From Brachionus koreanus (lineage: Eukaryota > Rotifera > Eurotatoria > Ploima > Brachionidae), in assembly GCA_016987375.1 (NCBI GenBank), contig PJRA01000313.1:2031841-2079163 (forward strand): a stretch of DNA of 47,323 bases. Direction: 5' to 3'. Made by a program: the position numbers and the translations under genes. A model generated the notes under the pieces. That model did no database searches. It saw only the letters and a program-made list of their open reading frames with translations, and was not told the origin of the DNA. This document shows positions 32,844-43,467 of the stretch, in pieces. Within the stretch, counting starts at the first letter, position 1; every line of letters begins with the position of its first letter.

Positions 32844-35800
32844 ATTACCAAAATTAATTAGAATAAAAAAAGTCATTAAGCCATCTATAATATAGTTTTG
32901 CAGAGCCTTTTTTTTTTTGACTTTTTGAGGCAACTGTTATTTATAAATTTCTTTTTTTTCATTTCCATATAAATTATTGAAGCTCGCCTAAAATCAAAAG
33001 CAGGTTTTGTAATATTTTTGGCAATTTTTTCTTATATTTATTTTAAACAAATTAGTTAATTAATTAATTGATTTTAAAATTGTTGGCGAGCATTTTTGTA
33101 CTCATTAAAAAGAATAGTACCCTCTACATTTTTTAGTTATAGCCATTTTTCTCTCTCATTGTGTTGTCACTACTATTACACTTTAAATTTGTCGATTGGT
33201 CTTAAAATATTAGCTTTTATTTTTTGTAATCATCTAGTTGCCTGAATCAGATTTTTTTAGTAAGCGCAACTTTTTGAAATTTTAAATCCTGCTTTAAAAA
33301 TATTTTGAGAGATATTGAATAAGTTGCCAATTATTTAAACAAAGCCATTAATGGTAACCGTTTTATACTTGCTTAAAAACAAAGACCAACAAATTATTAT
33401 TTTTGTAGTGTTATATTTCTTTTTGTGTTCAACTACATTTCCATGTTCTAGTTATTTGTTTGTTTTTTTGTTGCCAAACTATTTCTCTCATATCTCTCTA
33501 TTTGTTTCTGCTGTTATTTTTTATTTTAGATGAGTTTTAGATTTATTATTGTTAAATCAAATCTTAATTATTAATAAATATATTTTAGTACAAAACTTTA
33601 AAAAATACAAGCTTATGTTCTAATTTTAACAGTCGAAGCTTGGTAAAACATTTTTTAAAAAATAGTGAAATAAAATATAAACTAACTATTTTAATTTTAT
33701 TTAATTTTTTAAACTTATCGATAAAAGTTTGATGCATTCAAACTGCGCTTTCATTCATTAAAGAATCAAATTTTTCTAACGATGTTAAGTGAAAAATCAG
33801 TAAATTATTACAATATATTATTTTTCCTTAAAAATATTTGACTAATTATCAAATTTAATAAGCTGTTGATACTTAATTTTACCACAAAATTTACGAAAAC
33901 TAATTTTTTAAAGATTTTCTTTTTAAAATATTATATCTAATTTTGAGGGTCCCCAAGTTCGTCAAAATAGTTTATGCCTTTGTTTAAACCCAATTGCTAT
34001 TTAAAATTGAATATAATAGAAAATGAGCTTTGTGAAAGTATCCATGTGTGTCTCAAATCTTTTGTCTGAGTTTGTTTGCTTGACGTAACAACATATACGC
34101 TAAAATCTCCTTGGCTATCAAATCTTGTTTGGATTTGTTTATCCGAAACTTTACAAACAAACTATTTGACCTGTCTTCGATTATTTCATTTTGTAGGACT
34201 TTGTAAATTGATTTTATTTATGTTTTTTATTTCAAAAAAATTTTGATTTTAATTTTAAACCAGACCTAAACGATAATATATGCAAGTAATTAAACATTTT
34301 TCAATTAATAAATTCAAAATATTATATTCTGAAGAAAAAAAAATTAAATTAGATATAAAAGCATATGAACTTTATTAGATCAAAAATCACATAAAAATCG
34401 GGCTATTCAGTTCATAAAAATTAAAAAATTTTGATAAATTAAAAATTGATTAATCAAAAAAAGTTAAAATAAAGAATAAATTAATTGAAAAAAAAATAAT
34501 GAAAGTTTATTAACCTAAAAATAGAAGCTTTCAATTTTTTGGAATTTTAAATCAGTGTTTATACATTTTGAGATAAGCTTTTAGGTTTTTCAGTTTTGTA
34601 TTGTGAAAAATATACGAAAACGTTTTCAAATGTTTGAGTAAAATTTTCTCACTTTTTTTCATATGGTTTTCACTCTAATTTGCATAAAAAAATTATTTTT
34701 TTGTAGATTAATTTTTCAAAATCTGAAAATAATTAAAAATTAAATATTGAGTCGTTCAATATTCAAATTTAAAAGAAAATCATCTTTTTTTAATAAAGTG
34801 AGCTTAGTTATTAATTAGTATAAAATACTTATTATATTATCAAAAAAATATTTTTTGAAAAACACAAGAGTTGTCCGAATGACAATAGTCTTCGATTAAA
34901 ATCTTATATTTACTCATTTTAAAATATTTAAAATTAATAAAATGAAAAACACTAAAAATAGATTTTTTGAATAATAAAATTAAAAATTTTTATTTTTGCT
35001 TAAATTATATGTTTAAATATAAATGTTTGAAGATTGATAGAAGGAATATTCGAAAAAAAAAAACTGATCCAAATAAATTATCACTTGTTTACTTTTTATT
35101 AATAAAAAAAATGAGTATTTGATTTGTATAGAAGAAGCCTATTTAATTTAATCTAATTGTTTTTATTTTAAGAAACATAAAAAAAATTTCTAAAGTTTTA
35201 TTTTTATTTTATTTACTTTTAAAAATATAGTTTTAGTTTTGAGCCTTCAGTGTTAAATGGAGTTTAATACTTCTTTTGAGCAGCATGAAAATAAATAAAT
35301 GTATTTTGTAATTTTGGAAATAACAATGAATATGGTCACATGATCAAAAAATTAAATTTAAATTATTTTTTTCAAAATTTTGATTTATCTATTTAACATT
35401 AATATCAAAAACTTTTTGTAACAACTTTTTCCGATAAAAATATTTTTCTCAAGTCTAGACTCTAAAAGTGAATTTAATAAAAATTTTAATTTACAGAAAA
35501 ATTAATTAAAAAATTTATCTATTTCGCAATATTAAAGAAAATTGTAGCGATTACAGAATAAAACGATAAAAGGAAAAAATTGTCTCTAAATCCAAAAAAA
35601 TTTAATAAAGATAAATCGAAGCCATCGATAAAATTAATTATATTTTCGCTTTTATTAATTTTGTAACCAATAAACTACTCAAGTGATTAGGAAAAAAAAT
35701 ATTCAACTCTTATCGTATTTACGCTTTTTGAAGTTAAGCTGTAAAGCCGAATGTTTATCATAAGTTCACTTGAAATAATCTGAATGTTTCATAAAATTCG

Positions 35801-36202
35801 TTTCAGGTTCTCATTGCAAAAGATAATAATATCTAATTGATAAATTACCGGCTTAACCAAATAAAAATTAATTAACTCTTTTTTTTTGTCTCGCTTGAAC
35901 GTTGTTAGAAATACTCAACAAATCAAAATTGACGAATATCCAACTAATTAGTTAATTAGCTGATCACAATTCAAAAAAAAAACATATACCTGTCTGAATT
36001 TTCTTTTGAACTCCGTCACTCCACTTGACTATTTATACGTCTTAAACTAGTTACTTGACTTATTCAAAAAAAAAATCAAGCAACAAAGAAATTGATTTAT
36101 AATTTAGTTCTAGGACACTAATTGATTAGACACCAAATTTCGCTCTAAAAATTGAATATAAGTTAGATAATTCTTATCAAAAAAAAATTTATCAAAATTG
36201 AT
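32844..36202. other. LSM14 3' UTR and long intergenic region
   Basis: 3.4 kb. The first several hundred bases (to about 33,600) are less A-rich, with long T/pyrimidine tracts, and probably form the LSM14 3' UTR; AATAAA-like signals occur near 33,575. After that the sequence is A/T-rich spacer up to the zinc-finger gene, with no supportable exon. Confidence 0.5.
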
Positions 36203-37177
36203 ATGTATCAATCATCACCATTGTTAACCACATCTACTTTTTCCATGATCAAAAGCTCTTATTCAAACCAGGGTCAAAAAAGATCGCTAGAGATTTCATC
36301 TGAAGAAAACTTGACTCAATCGAATCATAAAAAAATAAAGCATGCTTACCAGGACGATCGACTTCCTTTCAGCTGTGAACTGTGTAGCTCTAGTTTTTCA
36401 AATGCGGCTAATTTACGTCAGCATATAGAATCTTTTCACATGAAAACATCAATGTGGGAATGTGCCGAATGCAAAAAGTTATTCACCAGCAAATCTAATT
36501 TAAAAGTTCATCTACGAGTACATACTAGAATTAAGCCTTATCATTGTAAAAGCTGTAATTACAGTTGTATGCATCATAGTTCCATTAAAGAACATTTAGC
36601 CAAGGTTCACCCAAATGTTGTTCATTCAAGTGCAAATCCAGCATATGCGTTCAATTCTGGAGCTGTTCCGGATCCTGAAATGTTCAACTCGGCAACTTTT
36701 AACCGAGAAGCATTTATTGCCGAAGCTAGACAAGCTAATGAAAAATTGGTTGCTCAAATAAATACTAAATATAGAATCAACTCTTCTACTTCATCAACAA
36801 TTTCTTCGAGTTCGTCACCCAAGTCTTTGCAGTCATCGCCTAATCTGTCAATAAATCAAAATGATAATTCTGAAATTCAAGACTATGAAGATAGCATTGA
36901 CGACATAGAGAATTCGAAAAGAAATGAGCAATACAAAACTCCTAGTCCGAAAACTTTAAGTCCAAAAAATCTCAGTTTTAGCATTTCATCGCTCATTGAT
37001 GAAGAAAAACGAACAAGTGAAAAAAAATCAGATACGAACAATCCAGTTTTAAATCCATGGTCAATGTATCCAAATCAATTTCAATTTTTTTTTCAATATT
37101 TTCATCAGTTGCATCATCAACAAATGCAATTTCAGTCAAACATATTAAATTATCAAAACAATTTTTATAAAAATTAA
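36203..37177 (+). CDS. Three-C2H2 zinc-finger transcription factor with EH1 repressor motif
   Basis: Intronless frame of 324 residues. Three consecutive C2H2 fingers: residues 58-79 (CELC-x12-H-x4-H), 87-107 (CAEC-x12-H-x3-H) and 115-136 (CKSC-x12-H-x4-H). The linker between the last two is HTRIKPYHC, close to the classic TGEKPY type. A basic patch (QKRSLE...HKKIKH, residues 26-47) may be a nuclear signal. Downstream is a Ser-rich, acidic disordered region. FSISSLID at residues 259-266 fits the EH1 Groucho/TLE-binding consensus (FxIxxIL-like). The C-terminus is rich in Gln, Asn, Phe and His. I infer a DNA-binding repressor. I cannot place it in a named finger family. The absence of introns is notable among its neighbours. 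Confidence 0.85.
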   Translation: MYQSSPLLTTSTFSMIKSSYSNQGQKRSLEISSEENLTQSNHKKIKHAYQDDRLPFSCELCSSSFSNAANLRQHIESFHMKTSMWECAECKKLFTSKSNLKVHLRVHTRIKPYHCKSCNYSCMHHSSIKEHLAKVHPNVVHSSANPAYAFNSGAVPDPEMFNSATFNREAFIAEARQANEKLVAQINTKYRINSSTSSTISSSSSPKSLQSSPNLSINQNDNSEIQDYEDSIDDIENSKRNEQYKTPSPKTLSPKNLSFSISSLIDEEKRTSEKKSDTNNPVLNPWSMYPNQFQFFFQYFHQLHHQQMQFQSNILNYQNNFYKN

Positions 37178-37813
37178 ATTTAAATTTTAGCAATTTGTAA
37201 ATTTGTACAAAAATTTAAAAAAATATTCTTCTTTTCTTCTAAAAAATTAATCTTTATTCATTATAGATTTAAGTCTTTATTTTAAAATTTTTATTTATTT
37301 TTAAAAAATTATTTAATTTTATTAGTTGAAAAATAAAAAATGAATTTGAATTTATTTTCTTAATATTCTGCTTCTCATAAATAAAGAACAACTGAAAATC
37401 AGATTTCCTAAATAAGTAAACAATTTTTTAAAATAAATTTAAACTTGAATTTTGTCATTGTAACACTAAAATATAACTTACAGCGCACAAATTTCTAACC
37501 CGCAAAATAATAGATTTTTTTTTTCAAATAAAAAAATAATTCTAGTCTTTGTATATAAGCTTAAGTAAAAATGATCATCGTTTGAAAATTTCAAAATTCA
37601 TCTAGCTATCATAAAAGCTTTATTTACTGAATTAGAGACTTGCAAATTTAGAGATATTTTTCTAAACCAAGAGTTTAGTCTTATGTTAGAATAAAAGATT
37701 TTTTATATTAAGCACTAATTTTCATTTAAGAATAAAGAACCAAAATTTAAACATTAAAAGCTTAGAAATTAATTAAATATTACCATTTGAATTAAGATTA
37801 CTTGAATTCAACA
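37178..37813. other. Intergenic
   Basis: 636 bp of A/T-rich spacer between the zinc-finger gene and the first secreted-protein gene. Nothing further is seen. Confidence 0.5.
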
Positions 37814-38368
37814 ATGATGTTAAAATTCATAAGCGTTTTGGTAAGCTGCTAAAAAATCGAAAATTGATTTTTTATCTAAAAATTAAAAAAGTTATTATGT
37901 TTGAGTGTAATCTCATGTTTACCGGGTCTATCTGGTGTTGGTAGACAATCTTTTGGTTTTGGAATGAACCCTGCAATGGGAGGTTTAAACCCAGCTATGA
38001 ATCCAATGATGCAGCAATCAGGATTTGGAATGGCTGGTATGAACATGAATAATAGAATGGCTGCCTCTATGACAGGTATGCCTCATCCTCCAAATCCTTC
38101 TGCAACAGCTGGTTTTAGCAGAACTGCATCAGCATTAAGTGGTGCATCTCCCATGTCACCATTTCAAAATGGTAATGGATATGGATCACGTTTAGCGAAT
38201 AAGTTAGGACAAATCGGAAATAGAATGGGAGTTAATAACATGGGTGGAATGGGCATGGGTTATGGAAATCCAATGGCTATGGGCATGGGTGGTCAAATGG
38301 GTATGAACATGGGAATGGGAAATCCAATGGCTATGGGAAACTTTGGCATGGCAATGAATAGAGGATAA
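37814..38368 (+). CDS. Secreted Met/Gly-rich repetitive protein
   Basis: Two exons, 37814-37840 and 37892-38368, joined in phase 0 across a 51-bp intron (GTAAGC donor), give 167 residues. Without exon 1 there is no in-frame ATG near the start. With it a clean signal peptide appears: MMLKFISVLLLCLSVISC, then LPGLSG. The mature chain is dominated by Gly, Met, Asn, Ala and Pro. It has NPAMGGLNPAMNPMM near the start and, at the end, repeated GMG, MGMG and GNPMAMG units. There are no cysteines after the signal region and almost no acidic residues. Such Met/Gly proteins can be structural (shell, cuticle, adhesive) or bind copper through thioethers; neither is shown here. Its neighbour at 38645 has the same split signal peptide. 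Confidence 0.8.
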
Positions 38369-38644
38369 TGAAGAAAAATAGTGTAAATTATTTCTTATTT
38401 ATTATTTTGTTTTTTTTAGTATTTTTTTCAAATGGTTCTCTTAGTTTTTATCAAATTTTTCAAAAAATTATGATTTTTAAATTAAAACTTTAAAAATATA
38501 TTAAAATTTCTTTTAAATTTTATTACAAAAGTAACATTTTGTTATAATTTAACAAATTCATGATAAAAATATAAATCAAAATTGAACATTAGTATTTTAA
38601 AAATTATTTAAACCAAATTTGCTATTTCCAAAGACTGGTTTATA

Positions 38645-39015
38645 ATGAAAATAGCGTTTATAGCACTGGTAAGAATTTATTAAGAAAAAAAGTATATTTT
38701 GACAATTATTTTCAACAGATTTCTATTTTATCTGTTTATGGTTTTCGAATTCCGCCTGGTTTAAAAGGAAATGGAGTTTTGGGGCTAATGAGGGTTTCTA
38801 CACTTGGAAACAGAAATTTGCAACATTTAATCATGTCAGATGAGCTAAAAAAATCGAAAAAGTCTCATTTTTTTAAAAATATAAACGAATCCAATTTACC
38901 TAGTTCAGATAGAACACAAAATCAATTAGAATTTAATAATAACCATCTATCTAAAGAAATGCCATCTTTTAACATTTTTAATTACAAAAATAGCATTTTT
39001 AATTATGGAAAATAA
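38645..39015 (+). CDS. Small secreted protein with split signal peptide
   Basis: Exons 38645-38668 and 38719-39015 join in phase 0 (50-bp intron, GTAAGA donor, TTCAACAG acceptor) to 106 residues. The signal peptide is MKIAFIALISILSVYG, with the intron after codon 8. The mature chain starts FRIPPGLKGNG, has a basic stretch (DELKKSKKS) and ends with Asn/Phe-rich NYKNSIFNYGK. No cysteines. AATAAA overlaps the stop at 39015-39020, which suggests a very short 3' UTR. It lies 276 bp after the Met/Gly-rich gene on the same strand. I do not recognise a family; a secreted matrix protein or peptide precursor is possible. Confidence 0.7.
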
Positions 39016-39640
39016 ATAAAGAGCTTATATCTCAAACAATTTGTTTATTTAAATAAAATATCACATAATTAGTTACAAAAAATTTGCCTTTTTATTTAAA
39101 AAAAAAGTAAATTAACTTAAAAATTATAACTAATAAATTATTTACCAAGTGTAGTCTTGTATATCTGATATATTTTACACCAAAAAAAGACATAAGTTAA
39201 AATGAATACCGTATTTCATCAAATAGAAAATCAATATTATAAAAGTTTTGTCTATTTAAGCTTTAGCTTAGGTTGAACTTGCTAGTATTTGAGTCAAAAA
39301 TTTCTCTTTATTTTAGTTGCTTTTCTCAACTAGTTTAAAAGAAAATTCACCAGTCATTTATCATGTAAAACATGTATTTTCTTGTTTCCAATAGAAGAAA
39401 AAAAAATGGATAAATTTCTTTAATTTGACCCACTTTTTTAAACTAAAATATTTTCGGATAGAAAAATATAAAATCAAAAAATTTAATTTGATTTGAAAAT
39501 TTTTAATTTGAAAGACTTGAAAGTTATAATTTTCTTACTAGAAAAAAATAAGAAATTTTTTTTTACTTAGTTTCTATTCATCTTTGTCCTTGAACTTAGA
39601 CTTCAATTTTAAACCTTTTTTAAAATATACTCAAAAGCTA
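39016..39640. other. Intergenic
   Basis: 625 bp of A/T-rich spacer up to the MITE at 39641. It ends with the TA target dinucleotide. No other feature seen. Confidence 0.5.
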
Positions 39641-39912
39641 CAGTGGTTCTTGTAAAAATGAAATGTTCCGTTCCTGAAAAAGGAACGGAATGGAGACGCA
39701 TTCCTTAAAAAAAGCATTCCCATTCTATCCATTCCATTCATTATTTTTTGATGAATGGATGGAATGGATGGAACGGAATGGATAGAATGGAAAGAATAGA
39801 ACGGAATGGATGGAATGGATTGGGAATGGAATAAGAATGCTTTTTTTAGGAATGCGTCTCCATTCCGTTCCTTTTTCAGGAACGGAACATTTCATTTTTA
39901 CAAGAACCACTG
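39641..39912. mobile_element. Tc1/mariner-like MITE with long near-perfect TIRs, family B
   Basis: A 272-bp element flanked by TA on both sides (39639-39640, 39913-39914). Both ends start CAGTGGTTCTTGTAAAAATG. The inverted repeats are identical for 65 bp and continue to about 79 bp with a single one-base indel. Each arm holds its own hairpin, TTCCGTTCCT-GAAAA-AGGAACGGAA. The centre is made of degenerate GGAAT/GGATG pentamers (for example GGAATGGATGGAATGG). No coding capacity; a 61-codon frame on the minus strand is only this repeat translated. CAGT ends plus TA duplication are typical of Tc1/mariner. Near-identical arms indicate recent insertion or gene conversion. Confidence 0.88.
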
Positions 39913-39914
39913 TA

Positions 39915-40453
39915 TATTTTCACTTTTTTAAAATTCCTATTTTGTATTATTGAATTGACTCTTATAGAAATTGAATGTTAAAAACTGTTAAATTCATGGG
40001 CGAATGGTGTGCTTTGGTTAATGAGGTTGCAATATCGAGCAAGGGAATGCGAAAACAAAAATTAATAATTTTTTTGGTAAAATTAGTGAGGTTAAACAAT
40101 TTTATTAAAATTTTATGATAAAGTTAAAATAAAAATATTTAAAAAATGCATAGTTTTCTTTCGTTTTCTATTTGTATTCGTCCTTTAGAAAAAAATTTAA
40201 AAATTATTTCCAAATACTCTAGAATCATTTAAAAGATTCTCACCAGTTTTGCTTGCAGTAATTTTTTATTCATTCTAAGTTCGCTCAGTTTTTTCCTCAA
40301 ATTTTCCTCTCTAAAAAATTTTAAAATTAAAATTAAAAATAATCGCTGCAAGCTAAAAAAACTTGTTATACTAAATTCTAACTGTTTTCATTTTTATTTT
40401 AAAAATGTCTTAAGCTTAAATAAATATTCTAAAAAGAATAAGAATGAGTAGAG
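39915..40453. other. Intergenic
   Basis: About 540 bp between the MITE and the 3' end of the Arg/Ser-rich gene. It is A/T-rich and no exon is seen. It should include the 3' UTR of that minus-strand gene. Confidence 0.5.
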
Positions 40454-41096
40454 TTACTTCAATGTGTCACGATGAATATCGTCTTTTAGCTGGTCAATTT
40501 TTTTTTCTTTGGCCAATTTTGAATCATATAAATCATCTAGCTGCTCGCACAAACTCTTATCATATTGAATCATTTCTTTTAATTTTTGCTAAAAATTAAA
40601 TTTTTATTTTTATTTTTGAAAATAATAATTTAAAAATTTAGAAACAAACATTAGCGTTTTCATACGAATCATAGTCTTCAGCTTTACGCCGTGTAGAAGT
40701 AAGTGGACGAGAAGATTTTGAACTTATTGATCGACGTAATCGATCATTCTTATCATCACTATCTTCGCTGTCACTGCTGCGTCTTGTTGCTCTCCTAGAA
40801 CTAACACCATATCTATTACTTGGCTTATCATCATCGCTATCACTTTGATTTTTACTTGGTCCTGACCTGTAACTTGTGTATCGATTAGAACTTTCATATC
40901 GATCATTATCTCTCTCTCTTGGATCTCTGATTGGTCTTAATTCACGCGAATCTCTAAAATCACGAGAAACAGAATTTCTTGCTGAAGAAGGATGGTAATA
41001 GGATTTTGAACTCTCTTTTGAAAACGAAGATCTGTATCGTGACTCCACATCACTATCACTATCGCTTTTAGTTACCGATCTACGACTATTATACAT
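40454..41096 (-). CDS. Arg/Ser-rich protein with C-terminal coiled coil
   Basis: Two exons on the minus strand, 41096-40650 and 40588-40454, join in phase 0 across a 61-bp intron (GTTTGT donor) to 193 residues. The first 145 residues are highly charged and Arg/Ser/Asp-rich, with SDSDSD, SDSEDSDD and many RS, SR, RD and RE dipeptides, as in splicing-related or disordered nuclear proteins. The last 45 residues (from QKLKEMIQYDKS to DIHRDTLK) form a likely coiled coil with heptad Leu/Ile. There is no RNA-recognition domain. The Arg/Ser composition suggests a nuclear, phosphorylated protein, but no family is recognised. Confidence 0.7.
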
Positions 41097-43467
41097 TTTT
41101 ATTTTAAAAAACTATAATTTCAACGATCTTAAACAATTAAAAATGCAGTTTGACTTATAAAAATAGCTCATTTGAGCTTTAATTTGTACCTTTTAAAATC
41201 AACTTAAAACTTATTAAACTTATAAAATAAATACTTCAATTTCTAAATTTTAGAAAAGATTAAATTTGTAACAAAACTTAAATTATAATGGAGTGCTTTA
41301 AAGTTTGACGAATTTTAAAGATAGCAAGACTGAATCGCAACTGTCTAGTTATTTAATTAAGGTGTTTTGCTTAATTCATCTAAAAATATGAATATAAATT
41401 TCTAAAATTTGAGTGTTGTCAAGGAAATTTTATGATTTAATCTAAGTTTGAAATAATTATCTTATTTTCTGTTCATTAAAAATACTAAATGAATCAAAAT
41501 TAAAGAAATTCAAATCTTAATTTATCAAAATTAAAAATTAAGCTAATACAATTTTTCTTTTTCATTTTATTTTTAGTTACTAAAATAAAGTAGCAATAAT
41601 CAATGATTTTAATAAAACTAATCATTGATTAATATTATTATTTTCATTGAATAAAATTCGATGCTTAGTTTAAATGAAATTGAAAAAAGCGATAAAAGTA
41701 TTTTCATTCAAAATTAAGACCCAAAAGAGAAAAAGTTACGCAAAATTTAACAAATTTTTATGAATTTTTCTTCCAATATTTGATTCAAAAACTGTTAAGC
41801 AACAGCTCTACCAATTTCTACATAAATAATTTTAATAGGGTGAAACCAGACCAAAGTAAGCGTTTATATAAAACAATTTATTAGAGGTAAAAAGAGAAAA
41901 TAGAGAAAAAAAAATACTGCAGTTTGATATTAATAAAGATGACTTTCTAGTTTCCAAAATTATAATTAAACTCTAGAAACTTTTAGTTTCCCTAGCAATT
42001 GTTTATTTTCAAAACAATCGCTTGTTATACCGACGTCATTATTCATAATACCTTTATGATTATTCAAGAGCAAAAAAGTAATATTGTTTTGATTTTAGTT
42101 GCTTAATCTTTTAAAAAAACTAAATTTTTAGTTAAATTTTTAATAAAAAGACTAATTACAAAATTGACATTTTTTTATATTTAAATTCTTTTATTCTAAT
42201 TTTTAACTAATAGAAAATTTTTTTAGATTTAGGAGAAGAAAGAATTATGAAAAAATTAAATTATTCTCTTCGTGAATTTTAAAATTTAGTAAAGAAAATA
42301 AGCTTAAAAAGAAATGTATAAAGTGAAGTAGCTTAAATTAGTTGTGTGATTGCTATTAAAAAAATTACGTTAAACAACCAAAATCAAAGTTCGATTGGAA
42401 TTTAAATTTTTTAACAAAAATTGATAAAATCAGGAAGAGATCAAAGAAGAAAGTGTAAAGCATATTTTGGAATTTGAGCCTGTTTTGAAATAAATGTGAA
42501 TGGATCAAAATTTGTTTATTTTTTTCCAATATAGGCTTATAATTACTTATATGGTGACATTTTTCAATTAATAAAGCTGTTCAAATTAGTAAGAGAATCA
42601 CCATCTTTGGAGGAATATAACTTCCAAATGGATAGTCAAAGAAAATATGATTTTAAGTCAAAACAGATATTTCTTAAATTAATGAAAGTAATAGTTGATA
42701 AAAATCAATTAAATAAAAATTAAATTATTTTATTTTTTCTAAAATACTTTATATATAAAAGTAAAAAAAATTAATAAAACAAAATAAGACCAAGAGACAA
42801 TTTTTTTGTCATTAAACTCAATATCTAATTCACTAAGAACATAATTTTTCTTGGTTTGTTTCAAGGTTAAAAGAAAAATTTAAATTTTTTAATAAGAAAT
42901 AATTTGAAGGTTAGAAAATATTTTTAATTTGTTGCCAATTGATTTTTTATTTAAGGGTTTAAAAGATTTTAGATACAATTAAAGATTAAAAATTTTTAAA
43001 TTTATCCAATTATCTTTATGTAAAAATCGTTTAACTAATCCCATAGATAAGATTTTTCTATCGAAAAACGATCAAAAGTATTTGAAATATTAAAACTTAT
43101 TTATTCATATCATTCATTCATTTCATTTATTAGCAAAAAAATGATATTTAAAAAAAAAAACTTTTAATGAAATTAGAAATAAACAAATTTAGAAAAATTT
43201 AAACGCTTAATTTTGATAATAAATAAAAAGTTCGATTCTTAAAAATTCAATAATTTTCCTTAGCATCCAAGTCTATTTAACGATTAAAAGAACGAATAAT
43301 GTTAAATAAATTGGAGAACATTTTTTTTTTTTTTCATCATTATTTGATCATTTTTTTGTGTTATTTTAGAGTTAAAAAAAACATATGGATAAAAATTAAA
43401 AACAGATAAAACCTAAATATTTAAAACAATTTATTAATTTTAAAAATTTAATAGAAAATATATTTAA
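41097..43467. other. Intergenic
   Basis: 2.4 kb of A/T-rich sequence without a supportable gene. It is bounded by the head of the Arg/Ser-rich gene and the tail of the 870-residue gene. No repeat family was recognised. Confidence 0.5.

Noticed and set aside
33351..33533. A 60-codon hydrophobic frame after LSM14
   Set aside because: It is in the T-rich probable 3' UTR of LSM14. Hydrophobicity follows from T richness, and no splice, signal cleavage or poly(A) support was found.
39725..39910. A 61-codon frame on the minus strand rich in Ile-His-Ser repeats
   Set aside because: It lies wholly in the MITE and translates the GGAAT-type core and one TIR; it has no splice or signal context.
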